From assembly GCA_048213135.1 (NCBI GenBank), contig PS015064.1, positions 1-64,000 on the forward strand: a stretch of DNA of 64,000 nt, written 5' to 3'. The notes under the pieces are model-generated. The model saw nothing but the letters and a program-made list of their open reading frames with translations, did no database searches and was not told where the DNA came from. Source of the DNA: Reclinomonas americana ATCC 50394 (Eukaryota > Jakobida > Jakobea > Jakobida). Positions 41,827 through 53,248 of the stretch are shown here, piece after piece (position 1 is the first letter of the stretch; every line of letters starts with the position of its first letter). Made by a program: the position numbers and the translations under genes.

Positions 41827-44800
41827 CGGATAGCGAAGATCACATACTCCGCCCGCAGCATCTCCATACAGCACCTGTCCACCACTCGGCGCACCTACTT
41901 GTTCTCCATGCCCATCTTCTTGAGCGACGTCCGGTGTGCACATGGGAAAAGGGAAGGGAGGGGGGGAAGGAAGGGATAAGTGGAGAAGGAGGAGATGGGA
42001 GGGGAGGAAAAGGGAATGGAGACGGGAGGAGAAGAGAAGGAGGAGACGGGAGGAGACGGGAGGAGAAGAGAGAAGAAGAGAAGGAGGAGAAGTGAAGAGA
42101 GGAGACGGGAGGGGAAGGGAGGAAAAGAGAGAAGAAGAGAAGGAGGAGAAGGGAAGAGAGGGGAAGGGAAGGGAGGAGAGGAGAAGGGAAGAGAGGAGAA
42201 GGGAAGGGAGGAGAGGAGAAGGGAAGAGAGGAGAAGGGAAGAGAAGAGGAAGAGAGGACAAGGAGGAGACGGGAGGAGAAGAGAGAAGAAGAAGGGAAGA
42301 AAGGAGGAGAGAAGGAGGAGAAGTGATAGAGGATTGGAGGAGAATGTTTGAGAGGGGGGATGAGAGGAAAGATGAGAGGAGATAAAGGAATGTAAGAGAA
42401 AGGAGAGGGAAAGAACGGAGAGAAGAGAGGAAGTGAGAGGTGAGAAGGAGAGAATAGAAACTGGGACCAATCAGAATGTGCGGTTGTTTCCGTGTGCGAG
42501 AGCTTGTGCAGTGTGACTGTGTGTGTATATGTGAGTTTGTGAGCGAGGACGGGAGAGTGAGACCTGCTCAGCTGGCAGGGATGAAAAGGATGTGAAGGGA
42601 GGAGGAATGGGGAAGCAGCAGTGAACAGAATGAGTGAGTTGTGAGATGCGTTATGTGGTCAGAGAGACACTGTGGATGAAAACATGTACGTTGAGCGAGA
42701 TGCATGAGATTACGTTGAATAGAGCCCCGTATTGCAGAGGACAGCTGATGGACTTTGTAGACTGGAGACATTTATGTCGACTGAATGAGCATTTCTGGAC
42801 GTCGGTAGTGGTTTCTTTGCGTCAAAAGCATGTTTTCCTTTCTCTAACTCTCTGCGAAAAGCGAGTTTGAGTCAACGTATTCCATTCACTCACACTGTGG
42901 ATTACAGTATTCAATTTGGTGGCGTCGGATCGTTCACTGCCGTCGCCGGTGGCCAACTTACCGTCTGTGAGTACGAGTGGAGAGTGCGAAGAGTGCAGAG
43001 ATCAAAATAAGTTGCTCATGTGCTTGTTGTGTTTTCGGCAGTGCCATTGCCAACATTTTCAATCCCAACCGTCGCGTCGTCATACACGGTGACAATCGGC
43101 AACACAACCACTATTGGTACGGGTCACCCAGCATGTCATGCTCACATCCATCATCCTTCTCATACTCCTTCATCTGTCTGCAGTTACTGGCGCAACAACA
43201 TCGAGCACAATCGGTCTTCGTGTCGGTTTGTCCGGACAAGTGGTGGTGCTGACGGTGCCAGTGGCCTCGTTCCCCTTTGCCACGCCGTCATTTACACTGT
43301 TCAAGAACGCCGACTGCCGCGGAAATGTGGCCACCATCATCAACGGCTTCAACAGCGCGTCTGATGGCACGACCTATACCATCACATGGACAATCGACAC
43401 GACTGGAGAGCCAACACCAACGAAGCAGCATGCCTGTCGTCCACTGACCTGGCAGGCTTTTTTAGCATGGCATCTGTATCCATTTGTTGCGTCCCTGCTG
43501 GAGATATTTTGCTGTCAAGTTTACTTCTTTTTCTTCTAATGAGGCGACCATGCAGATCGTGTCAAGAGCACTTCCGCGCCTTCCATATCCCAGGGTATCA
43601 AGTCGCAAACTGTTGTCTTGTCGAGTGGCGACTTCCCGTTGCTGGCTACAAGTGCCGCCAATGGCAGTAATCCAGTCACACCTGGCGGCACACCACTGGC
43701 ATTCTCCTCTCACTCGCCACCGACTGTTCGTCGATGGACTTGCGGGCGGCTGCCTTTGTGGTCACTGCGATGTCGCCGACGCGTATTACGGCCACGGTTT
43801 CCACCATTTCTGCGGTCTCACTCGCCTCGTGCACGCTGGATCCAACTGGCACGTATCAAATTTGTGGTCGGTGTGTTAAGGAGGGAAAGAGGGAAGGGAG
43901 GGGGGGAGAAAGAGAGAGGGAGGAGGGAGAAAGAGAGGGAGGAGGGGAGGGGGAGATGGGGAAAGGGAGGAACGACGGTGAAGAAAGAGAGACAGGGGAG
44001 AGAGGGTATTACCGTTGAGAGAGATATGAGCGAGGGGAAATGGTGTTGAGAAAGGGCGTGAGAGTGGATGGTGTGGGCAGAAAGAACAAAGCAGTGGGTG
44101 CCGTGAGGAGAGATGAAGTAAAGCGGGAGAGGCAGGTGAGCCACGAAGTTGAGCGTCTGTGTGTGCGAGAGAAATGGTAGGATGTGAATGAGAGGGCGGC
44201 TGCGAGAGGCAAGAGGGCTGACAAGCAACAGGGAAAATGAGTGAGACGCTGCTGGTGAGCCACATATGTGCGAGAGATATGCGAGGATGTGAATGAGAGC
44301 GCGGTTGCGAGAGGCAAGAGGACAAAGGAGCAATAGGAAAAGTGAGTGAGAGGCTGCTGGTGAGCCACGTATGTGCGAGAGATGCGCGAGGATGTGAATG
44401 AGAGCGCGGTTGCGAGAGGCAAGAGGGCTGAGGAGCAATAGGAAAAATGAGTGAGAGGCTGCATGTTAGCCACGTATATGCGAGAGATGCTCGAGGATGT
44501 GAATGAGAGAGCGGTTGCGAGAGGCAAATGAAAGTGAGAGACTGCATGCGCGAATGAGTTAGACTTTTTGTCATTCTCTTTCATGTTCAACGAGAAAAGT
44601 TGAAGGATAAGAGAGAGAATGCAATTGATCTAATGACGTTGCACCACCATTGACTATTCCACTGACAAAATATCTCCGCACAGCTTCCAAGATGGCTCGT
44701 ATGTGCCTCTCGGTGTGACATTGACCATCACGACCGTCACCGACCCCGATGTCGGCTTCATTTCTCCAAAGTCGTTGCCTCTCGGTGTGCCAACTACGCT

Positions 44801-47800
44801 GGTGTTGCATTCACCGTCGCGTACGCTGTCGAGTTGCTCTCGTTTCAAGGTGGTCGACGCTGGATCCGACTGCAATGGTCCGGTTTCGGGTGAGTGCTGA
44901 GAATGAGAAGATTCTGCGCGAGCGGCGGGTGGAGGAGATCTGTACTCACGGTTCACCCTCTTTGCTTATCTCTCTCTCGTCAGCGGCCCTTGCGCTTACG
45001 GCCTTCCAAGACGGCGTCTTTGATGCGTCGTCATGCTTCTATGGATCTGCTGCTGGCGGCTGTGGACANNNNNNNNNNNNNNNNNNNNNNNNNNNNNNNN
45101 NNNNNNNNNNNTGTGCCAACTACGCTGGTGTTGCATTCACCGTCGCGTACGCTGTCGAGTTGCTCTCGTTTCAAGGTGGTCGACGCTGGATCCGACTGCA
45201 ATGGTCCGGTTTCGGGTGAGTGCTGAGAATGAGAAGATTCTGCGCGAGCGGCGGGTGGAGGAGATCTGTACTCACGGTTCACCCTCTTTGCTTATCTCTC
45301 TCTCGTCAGCGGCCCTTGCGCTTACGGCCTTCCAAGACGGCGTCTTTGATGCGTCGTCATGCTTCTATGGATCTGCTGCTGGCGGCTGTGGACAGTTCAA
45401 GGTGCAGCTCACGAGCTCCAAGTCGGTGTATGCCACATTCTGTGTGGCAACCACTCCAGGGGCGACGTACAAGGCGGTGTCGAACAGCGACATTCGTGTT
45501 ACCTCGGGTATGCTGGTGCAGACGTCGTCGGTGGTGGCCAACCAGGCGGGTACAATTGTTGCGTGGTGAAGAGGGAAGGCGGGTGAAGAGGGAAGGGAGG
45601 TGAAGAGGGAAGGGAGGTGAAGAGGGAATGGGGGTGAAGAGGGAAGGGGGTGAAGAGGGAAGGGGGATAAAGAGGGAAGGAGGGTAGAGAGGGAAGGGGA
45701 GAAAGAGGGAAGGATGTAAAGAGGGAATGGGAGGAGGGAGTTTCGACAAGGAGAAGGGAGGGAGATAAAGGGCGATGTGGAAGGATGTGAGACGAGGAGA
45801 AGAGAGGTAAAGAGGGAAGGGGAGGGAGGGAAGTGAGTCGAGGAGAAGGGGGGTTTTGATGGCATTTTGCATGGAAGAGACAGAGGGTGGAAGTGTGTTG
45901 ATGAGGAAGCAAGGGAGAGAGAAGCAGACTGAAGAATGTCTGTTGAGTTTGTGTGCATTACAAGAGAGGGAAAGGCAGGAGGGAGAAAGGGAACAGATTA
46001 GCTTTGGAAGTGTGTGGATGGGAACGCGTTGGGGAGAGTAACAATGAGAAGTGTGTCTGTGGAGTGTTTGTGGCGCAAGAGAGGACCGTCAGGGGATGAA
46101 TAGGTTGTGGTATTGTGTAGATGGGGATGCAAACGATTAAAGGAGAACGAGGGCAAGGAGACGGAGTGGTTGTGGCAATGAGTGTGTTGATGGGGATGTG
46201 AAGGATAGAGAAACAGAGAGAAGAGTGTCGGTGGAGATTGGATGGCAAGAGAGGATCGTCAGAGGGGGGAGGGAAAGGATTGGTTGTGTTCGACAGTGTG
46301 TGGNNNNNNNNNNNNNNNNNNNNNNNNNNNNNNNNNNNNNNNNNNNNNNNNNNNNNNNNNNNNNNNNNNNNNNNNNNNNNNNNNNNNNNNNNNNNNNNNN
46401 NNNNNNNNNNNNNNNNNNNNNNNNNNNNNNNNNNNNNNNNNNNNNNNNNNNNNNNNNNNNNNNNNNNNNNNNNNNNNNNNNNNNNNNNNNNNNNNNNNNN
46501 GGTTGAGGGTGTGCACATGGGAATGCATTGGAGAGAGAAACAAAAGAGGAGAATGTCTGCGGAGGCTGTTTGTGTGTGTGTGTGTGGCAAGGGAGGATCA
46601 TCAGACGTGGGAAGGGAAATGATACCTTGTGGCAGTGTGGATGATAATGCATTGTAGAGATAGTAAGAATGAGAAGTGTGCCGTGGAGGTAGTGCGTGTG
46701 GTAAGAGAGGATCGTCAGAGGTGGGAAGGGAATTGATACTTTGTGGCAGTGTGGATGAGAATGCATTGGAGAGATAGTAACAAAGAAAAGTGTGCCGTGG
46801 ATACAGTGTGTGTGGCAAGTCAGAGGGGGGAAAGGGATAGCATACGTTGTGGTAGTGTGTGGATTGGATGTTATCGAGAGGGTTACAAAGCGAGCATTGT
46901 TAATGGAGGTTGATTCTGTATGCGAGAGAAAGGTTGGAGGGAGAAGAGAGGAAGGACAATTTGTCAATATTTGTGGTATTGTGTGACGACGGTAAGAGGG
47001 AGAGAGTACTAGTGAGATAGGCGGAGCGCATCAGTGGAGATAGTTATTGTCCTGCGAGAGTGAGAGACCGACTGGGGAGAGGAAAGGATTAGTTGTTCCC
47101 CTGTGTGATGTGAATGCACCGCATGGGGGGACGGGTTGTGGGTGACAGGAGTGGAAGACTTGAGGAGGGGAATGGCTGAGACTTTTGGGAGTGTGTGCTT
47201 GGGAATTCAACAGATGAGTGGCATAGAGGATTGAAAGTCAACTGTGCGTGCGAGGAGAGGAGGTGGGGGACAGAAAGGAAATGTTGAGGTGTTGTTGATG
47301 AGAGAAACAGCTACATGTGAGTGAGTCAGAGAGTTTATGCGTGAAACAGAGAGGAGTGACAGAGGAGCGGGTTGGATATCATGACATTCTAAATCGCATG
47401 GTGTCCACGGCTTGCATGCTGACGTTTGCTTCCTGGTTGTGCGACAGATGAGCACTGGCACTGGCACTCGCTCCGTGGAGATCACGCACCGCTTTGTGCA
47501 ATCGTTCCCGGCGATTCCCACTGTGCTCTTTGGCATCTCCGCTCTCTCCAATACGATTGAGGGCGACACTGACATTCGCTGCGCGCGGCCGTCGGTCACC
47601 GAGTTTATGCTGACGGTGCAGTGCTCGGCACTCGGCACTGCGCAGTTCGACTCGCTCGTTACCAGTTTCGTGAGAGAGGTTTAGTTCTCATGCACACTTG
47701 CATGGAACTCACGACCTGCGTGGCAGATTTCATCGCCATGTACGCGGACCCTGCCGCGACGTACACACACGACAACGAGTTGCCGCGTCAGAAAGCCGCC

Positions 47801-48547
47801 AATGAGTGGCTGAGCCTGGCCACCGACAAGAATTTCACTACGGTATGTTGATTCAAGCAGACCTGTGTATGGTCCTTGGACTCATTCATCGCGACCACGC
47901 GGCTGTGTGAGCAGGAAGTGGTGAATGCCCATGCTTTCGGATTCCAGACAATCCCCTCGATTGCGCTGGCGCTGACGGGTGTGCGGTCCATTCGACTCGA
48001 TTCGAGTGGCACGGCGCGCAGCGACAACTTTGAGGTGGCCGTCGGTGAGGCAGCCGCTGCCACCTCGCAGGTGCTGATGACGGTGCGCGGCGATAGTCGC
48101 GTGCAGGCGCTGGAGCTGCGTTCCATGCTGGTGGGATCGCGGCTGGTGCCGCGTGACAATTCCAGTGGCTACGTGATGGTTTCGGGCGGTGAGTTTGACC
48201 GCGAAGATTTGCCGGCAGTTGTGCACGATTGCTGACATGGATCACCGACATGTTGCACAGAGAGCACGCTGGTGGGAAACGCGCCGGTGGTAGTCACCCT
48301 CATCAGCCGTCAGTCAACCCGCGGGTTGAAACAGACTGATTTCCACACCGCCGCATTCTTGCGTGGATGGAAGACGACCGGCACTGGTGCATCGCAGGTC
48401 AGTCCGTCGATTCTACCGACAGATGTGGTTCCGTCGCAAGGCAGCGCGTCGAGTGGAGCGTACGGGCAGCTGACGGTGACGGCGAGCAGTGGGGGAGGTG
48501 TGGAGGAGACGTATGTGACGTGGGTGGCGATTGGCATCCCGGCGTGA
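41827..48547 (+). CDS. Extracellular-type protein with H-lectin-like C-terminal exons (5' end missing)
   Basis: Exons: 41827-41933, 42908-42966, 43042-43116, 43184-43435, 43556-43870, 44684-44889, 44984-45068 continued in 45395-45557 (see duplication), 47448-47664, 47727-47842, 47915-48188 and 48261-48547 (stop TGA). Phases agree at each junction, but exon 43556-43870 needs a one-base frameshift near 43705-43720. The protein is Ser/Thr/Val-rich and beta-type with scattered Cys. The 47448-47664 exon (RSVEITHRFVQSFPAIPTVL, FGISAL) and the last exon (ETYVTWVAIGIPA) resemble H-type lectin strands and could bind carbohydrate; this is a visual similarity only. No membrane helix is seen. The start codon was not found. 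Long introns are polypurine, as in the cadherin-like gene. Confidence 0.6.
41934..42907 (+). repeat. Intron with polypurine tract
   Basis: Positions 41940-42460 are almost all G/A on the sense strand (GGAGGAGAAGGGAAGAGA-type units). The remaining 440 bases are mixed and non-coding in appearance. AG acceptor at 42906-42907. Confidence 0.7.
43871..44683 (+). repeat. Intron with polypurine tract and four copies of a 105-bp repeat
   Basis: G/A-rich from 43871 to about 44010. From about 44130 to 44540 a 104-106-base unit repeats; the marker GTGAATGAGAG is at 44183, 44289, 44393 and 44499. Acceptor AG 44682-44683. Confidence 0.8.
44786..45068 (+). repeat. 283-bp exact duplication, first copy
   Basis: Identical to 45112-45394 on the far side of a 43-N gap. 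It covers the end of one exon, a 94-base intron and the start of the next exon. Merging the two copies restores a single continuous exon-intron-exon. Confidence 0.95.
45112..45394 (+). repeat. 283-bp exact duplication, second copy
   Basis: Same sequence as 44786-45068 with no difference that I can see, including intron bases. It continues into the unique end of the exon (donor GTTGCG at 45558). Confidence 0.95.
45558..47447 (+). repeat. 1.9-kb intron with polypurine and about 115-bp minisatellite
   Basis: GTTGCG donor in phase 0, acceptor AG 47446-47447. G/A-rich units (GTGAAGAGGGAAGGGAG) run at 45570-45850. Repeats marked by GAGGAYCGTCAG follow near 46082, 46252 and 46708. A 197-N gap lies at 46304-46500. 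No coding sequence is apparent inside. Confidence 0.7.
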
Positions 48548-48803
48548 GAGAGGAGAAGGGAGGGGTTTGTGGAAGGGAAGTAGGTAGTGAATACGCAGGA
48601 AAGGAAAGAAAACAGAGAGCGTATGGGGCAAGTGGGGGTGGAGGGAAGGGAGGGCGCAAGGGGGAAGGGAGGGAGGGAGGGAAGGGAGGGCAAGGGGGAA
48701 GGGAGGGGGAAGGGAGGGGGAAGGGAGGCGGAAGGGAGGGGAGAAGGGAGGGGGAAGAGCAAGGGGAAAGAGCAAGGGGAAGGGAGGGGAAAGAGAGAGA
48801 GAA

Positions 48804-48840
<37 letters not shown>

Positions 48841-49340
48841 TAGAGAGAGAGGGAGGGAGAGAGAGAAAGAGAGACGGAGCGANNNNNNNNNNNNNNNNNN
48901 NNGGCATGCATGCACGCACCCTCAATTCCGCAACATCTCACTCACATCGCAGTTGGAGAATGGAGCTCCACGACGGGGACGCGGAGAGACAGGGGGCACT
49001 GAGACACAGACGGCACCACGAGGCGCACGCACACGCGCGCGAGGATGTTGATGTTCCGTCGGATGAATCAGAGTGCTTCACACACACACACACACACACA
49101 CACGTGCACACACACACCACACACACACACCCTCTCTCTCTCTCTCACACACACACACACTCTCTCACACACACACACCACGGAGAATGACAGCAAAGGT
49201 GTGAATTCGTGTGCACTTTTGCGTGGTTGGTGTCTGTGCGTGCATTCGTGTGCTCGTGCACGTGCGTGTGTGCAGTTATTGTTTGTGTGTCTTCGAATGT
49301 CGCTGCTGTGTGTGCGTCTCACCGCGAATGATCGGCACAG
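48548..49340. other. Intergenic region: polypurine tract, 20-N gap, CA/CT microsatellites
   Basis: G/A-rich from 48550 to 48882, gap 48883-48902, then mixed sequence with (CA)n and (CT)n at 49080-49182. The part from about 49190 to 49340 is similar to the segment just upstream of the WD exon in the other units. The truncated left edge of the tandem array therefore begins here. Confidence 0.65.
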
Positions 49341-50351
49341 ATCATTCAGAGTCTCGCAGAAGTGGGATCCGTCACCATCACTCCCGACGGCAAGCACATT
49401 GTTGGTGGGTGCATGGACAGTACCGTTCGTGTGTGGTCTTTGGCAAGTGGAGAAGAAGTGCGACGGCTGGATGGACACACCGACATGGTGATGTCTGTCG
49501 CCGTCACTCCTGATGGCCAGCACATCGTGAGTGGAGGTTTAGACAACACAGTACGGGTGTGGTCGCTGGAGAGTGGGATGGAGGTGCGACGGCTGGTGGG
49601 ACACACTGGATGGGTGTATTGTGTCGCCATCACTCCTGAGGGTCATCACATCGTGAGTGGGGGCTGGGACTGCATAGTGCGGGTGTGGTCGCTGGCGAGT
49701 GGCAAGGAGGTGCGACGGATGGAAGGACACACCGACACGGTGTGGTCTGTCACAGTCACTCCCGATGGTCAGCATGTGGTGAGTGGGGGTGAAGACAGCA
49801 CCGTACGAGTGTGGTTGCTGGCGAGCGGCGAAGAAGTGCGGCGGTTGGAAGGACACACTGACTGGGTATACTCTGTCACCGTCACCCCTGATGGTCAGCA
49901 CGTTGTTAGTGGAAGTGCGGATCGCACCGTGCGGGTGTGGTCACTGACGAGTGGAGAAGAAGTGCGACGGTTGGAGGGACACACTGGAAGGGTGTATTGT
50001 GTCACCGTCACTCCCGATGGCCAGCACATCGTTCACAGGAGCGAAGACGGCACAATTTGGGTGTGGTCTCTGGTGAGTGGCGAGGAAGTGCGACGGTTGG
50101 ATGAACACACTGGATGGGTATCGTCTGTGGCCGTCTCTCCCAATGGTCTCCACATTGTGAGTGCGGGTGGCGACGACAAGACCGTGCGAGTGTGGTGCAC
50201 GCCGCGTGGCCTTGCTCGTCTCGAACTCGACGCTGCGCGGTCGGCCATGCAGGCTGTGCAAGAGGAGGAAGAAGATTCACGATGCCTTCCCGAGCTGGTT
50301 CTGCGCTGTTTCATCGTCGAGGATGCCGAGGTCGTCCTTTTCCGGTGCTGA
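49341..50351 (+). CDS. WD40 propeller protein, unit 1, last exon (7 blades)
   Basis: Open from the acceptor AG at 49339-49340 to TGA 50349-50351, 337 codons in phase 0. It begins IIQSLAEVGSVTITPDGKH. Blade one lacks the usual GH start. Six further blades open with DGHTDM, VGHTGW, EGHTDT, EGHTDW, EGHTGR and DEHTGW. Then follows the tail RGLARLELDAARSAMQAV, an acidic EEEED run and CLPELVLRCFIVEDAEVVLF. The start codon must lie in an upstream exon that I could not define, or the unit may not be translated. Likely a protein-interaction scaffold. No NACHT or HEPN sequence lies upstream. Confidence 0.7.
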   Translation: MIQSLAEVGSVTITPDGKHIVGGCMDSTVRVWSLASGEEVRRLDGHTDMVMSVAVTPDGQHIVSGGLDNTVRVWSLESGMEVRRLVGHTGWVYCVAITPEGHHIVSGGWDCIVRVWSLASGKEVRRMEGHTDTVWSVTVTPDGQHVVSGGEDSTVRVWLLASGEEVRRLEGHTDWVYSVTVTPDGQHVVSGSADRTVRVWSLTSGEEVRRLEGHTGRVYCVTVTPDGQHIVHRSEDGTIWVWSLVSGEEVRRLDEHTGWVSSVAVSPNGLHIVSAGGDDKTVRVWCTPRGLARLELDAARSAMQAVQEEEEDSRCLPELVLRCFIVEDAEVVLFRC

Positions 50352-52480
50352 GTGGGTGAGTCGAAGGGAGGGAAGGTGGCTGCTGGTGATCGTGAGTTGT
50401 TTTTTCGTGTCTTGCGCGGGAGTGCGGGTGATCATGCAGGGTGCAGGTGGGGAGAGAGGACGACTGACGAGAGGAGAGAAGTCGACGTGGATGATGCAGA
50501 ATTGTTCTCCCGTGCTTGTTCCCCTTTCATGTGAGTGAGAGAGAGGTAGTGAAGCACGTCTCCCTCTGTGTGCGTGCCTCTTTCTCACCTCCATTTGTGT
50601 ATGCGAGCGAGATGAATCAATTGGAGTCTGTGATTTCTTTTCCCCCTCGTTGTGATGTCTGTTGTGTGTGCATCTTCAGCTGTGCATGTATGTGCCTCAG
50701 GAGAGCGAGTCACCGATGTTTGTTTCCCTCGCGTCTTGTTTTCGCACCACTTTGGCATCACTGCTCTGCTTCCCATCGTACCTGTGCGCCGCGGACATTC
50801 TCCCTACGTTCTGAAGAATGCCTGTCTTGCAGCTCTCTTTTTTCCTGCCTCCTGCAGAGTCTATCTTTTTCTCCGCCATCTCCCTGCCTTTGTGCGCTCA
50901 TCTGCTTCCCCAGTCATCCACCCCTCCTTGCCGCACACGCTCGAGGCCGAACATGCTGGTCCGCTCACCGTGTTACGATTTCCATCCTGCCAGTCCATCA
51001 TGGTGAGCATCCCGACACCGAAGTGTGTGAGGTGGCATACCTCTCTCCCTTGCAGGATGGTTGTGTGAGCGTCCCTTGGCTTGCTTCTTGACAAACGCGT
51101 GTTGGTATCAGGTGCTGATCGGTGTGTTTGTCAGTGAGACAGAGCAGATTTCTCTCCCCGTCCTCCATTCTTTGCTCACAGCACACCGGCATGCAGAGAC
51201 CATGGAAAGCATGTCGTGGCGATGACAGGCGTGATGTGCATTGCCCGTTGTCGACCGTCACCTCACTCACTCGGCTCCCCACTCGCATCCCACGATGCAC
51301 TCAGCAGTTGTGTGGCCCTGTTTTTCGTGATCTCTCTCCTCCTTCCCTCCACTCACCTCAATTATGCAGGCTGCGCATGCTATGGAGAGCGTGGATTAGT
51401 GGGTGTACACATGTGTGTCGTGATGTGTGATGGTGGCCTGGTCGGTGGATCGTTTTCAATCCCGGTTGGCAAGTCAGAGCGGAACGATTATGTGCGCTCC
51501 TTGGTTGCTGCTCACACTGCCAAGTGACAATGGTTGTGGCCACGGGAGACTGCAGACACGTGCGAGGCCAGCAAGACATGGTGAGTGCGTGTTCTGCATC
51601 TGCGTTGAGGAGCAAGTCGGTGAGACTTGGAGATTGACTGTATCAATTCTGTGTGTGTGATCTGAACACAGCGTGCTGGTAAGTGACTGGCATGCGAAGA
51701 CACGTGGTTCCGTGCTTCACAGTGCATGCGCGAGACGATTCACCGACCGACTGTGAGTGTGATTGAAGGCATGAGGCATTGATTGTGAGTTGGGAAAGAG
51801 GAGGCGAGCCTCGCTACACTGCTGCCTGTTCCATCGTTGTGCTGCTGTTATGGTCGCTCCTCTCCTGTCTCATGTGGCTCTTTTTCTTCATTGTCTCACC
51901 TCAACGTCGCTGTGGGCCGATCCGAGGAGGTGTGAGGTGTCGCTGACTCGCTGCTCATTGGATTCTCAGCTATGCTGTGCTGTGGCTTCAGCACAGCTGG
52001 ACCACAGCTGCATATCCAAGCAGCCCGACATTCCAATTCTCGTTGGCAGAGAATACTGGCCGGTCTCGATGCAATGGAGCGCCAACCTCGTGTCACCACC
52101 ACCACCTTGCATGGTCCATTTTCTGCCGATTTCGCATAGATGTCGACGAGTCCCATGTCGGTCTTCAAAAGCCCACACGCATCAACGAAGCCACACTGCT
52201 CTCACACTGCTGCATGCATATGCTGTGTGGGGTGCTGGCTGCAGCCTGGCGAGGATGCGGGACGTCTCGGAGCAAGGCGGGAGAAGAAAGGCGGGAAACA
52301 GTGACAATCCGGAGCGAGCAAATCACACACACACAAACACACGCACGCACGGAGAATGACAACAAAGGTGTGAATGTCTGCGCACTTTGCGTGGTTTGTG
52401 TCTGTGCGTGCATTCGTTTGTGTGCGGGTGTTGTTCTTTGTGTTTGTGCGTGTGCGTCTCACCGCGAATGATCTTCACAG
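50352..52480 (+). pseudogene. Upstream part of WD unit 2: conserved between units, frame not kept
   Basis: Carries coding-like islands shared by the units: LPHTLEAEHAGPLTVL (about 50932), DRRDVHCPL...TSLTRLPTRI (about 51228) and DESHVGLQKPTRINEATLLS (about 52145). They are bounded by GT/AG-like sites. Frames shift between islands, and small indels differ between units; here ACAAACGCGTG replaces ACCAAACGCGTG of the next unit. Either degenerate 5' exons or a long non-coding leader. A Cys-rich 191-codon frame (50516-51091) is not conserved elsewhere. Confidence 0.4.
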
Positions 52481-53248
52481 ATCATTCAGAATATCGCTTC
52501 AGTGCGATCCGTCACCAGTACTCCCGATGGCAATCACATTGTTGGTGGGTGCATGGACAGCACCGTTCGAATGTGGTCACTGGCGAGTGGCGAAGAAGTG
52601 CGACGGCTGGAGGGACACACTGGATGGGTGTTTTCTGTCGCCGTCACCCCAAATGGCCAGCAGATAGTGAGTGGGGATGGAGACAACACAGTGCGGGTGT
52701 GGTCGCTGGCGAGTGGCAAGGAGGTGCGACGGATGGAAGGACACGCTGACTGGGTGTGGTCAGTCACTGTCACCCCTGATTGTCAGCATAAAGTGAGTGG
52801 GAGCAGGGACTGCACCGTGCGGGTATGGTCGCTGATGAGTGGAGACCAAGTGTGGCGATTGGAAGGACGCACTGGTGCGGTGTGGTCTGTCGCTGTCACT
52901 CCCGACGGCCAACAAGTCGTGAGCGGGAGCGGGGATGGCTCCATTCGGGTGTTGTCTCTGGCGAGTGGCGAGGAAGTGCGGCGGTTGGATGGTCACACTG
53001 GATGGGTGTCGTCTGTGGCCGTCTCTCCCGACGGTCAGCACATTGTGAGTGCGGGTGGCGACGACAAGACGGTGCGAGTGTGGTCGACGCCGCGTGGTCT
53101 TGCTCGCCTTGAACTCGACGCCGCGCGCTTGGCCATGCATGCCGTGCAGGAAATGCAGGAGGAAGAAGTAGATTCACGATGCCTTCCCGAGCTGGTTCTG
53201 CGCTGCTTCATCGCCGAGGATGCCGAGGTCGTCTTTTTCCGGTGCTGA
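52481..53248 (+). CDS. WD40 propeller protein, unit 2, last exon (5 blades)
   Basis: 256 codons from the acceptor (AG 52479-52480) to TGA. It begins IIQNIASVRSVTSTPDG. Only five blades are present (first, EGHTGW, EGHADW, EGRTGA, DGHTGW) before the shared tail. It is 243 bases shorter than unit 1: two 126-base blades fewer and three tail codons more. Five blades would not close a normal propeller alone, so this copy may be defective or may pair with another. Confidence 0.7.
   Translation: MIQNIASVRSVTSTPDGNHIVGGCMDSTVRMWSLASGEEVRRLEGHTGWVFSVAVTPNGQQIVSGDGDNTVRVWSLASGKEVRRMEGHADWVWSVTVTPDCQHKVSGSRDCTVRVWSLMSGDQVWRLEGRTGAVWSVAVTPDGQQVVSGSGDGSIRVLSLASGEEVRRLDGHTGWVSSVAVSPDGQHIVSAGGDDKTVRVWSTPRGLARLELDAARLAMHAVQEMQEEEVDSRCLPELVLRCFIAEDAEVVFFRC

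Noticed and set aside
50516-51091. 191-codon Cys-rich frame upstream of WD unit 2
   Set aside because: The same DNA in the other units is broken by indels in this frame and reads better in other frames. Not conserved as protein.
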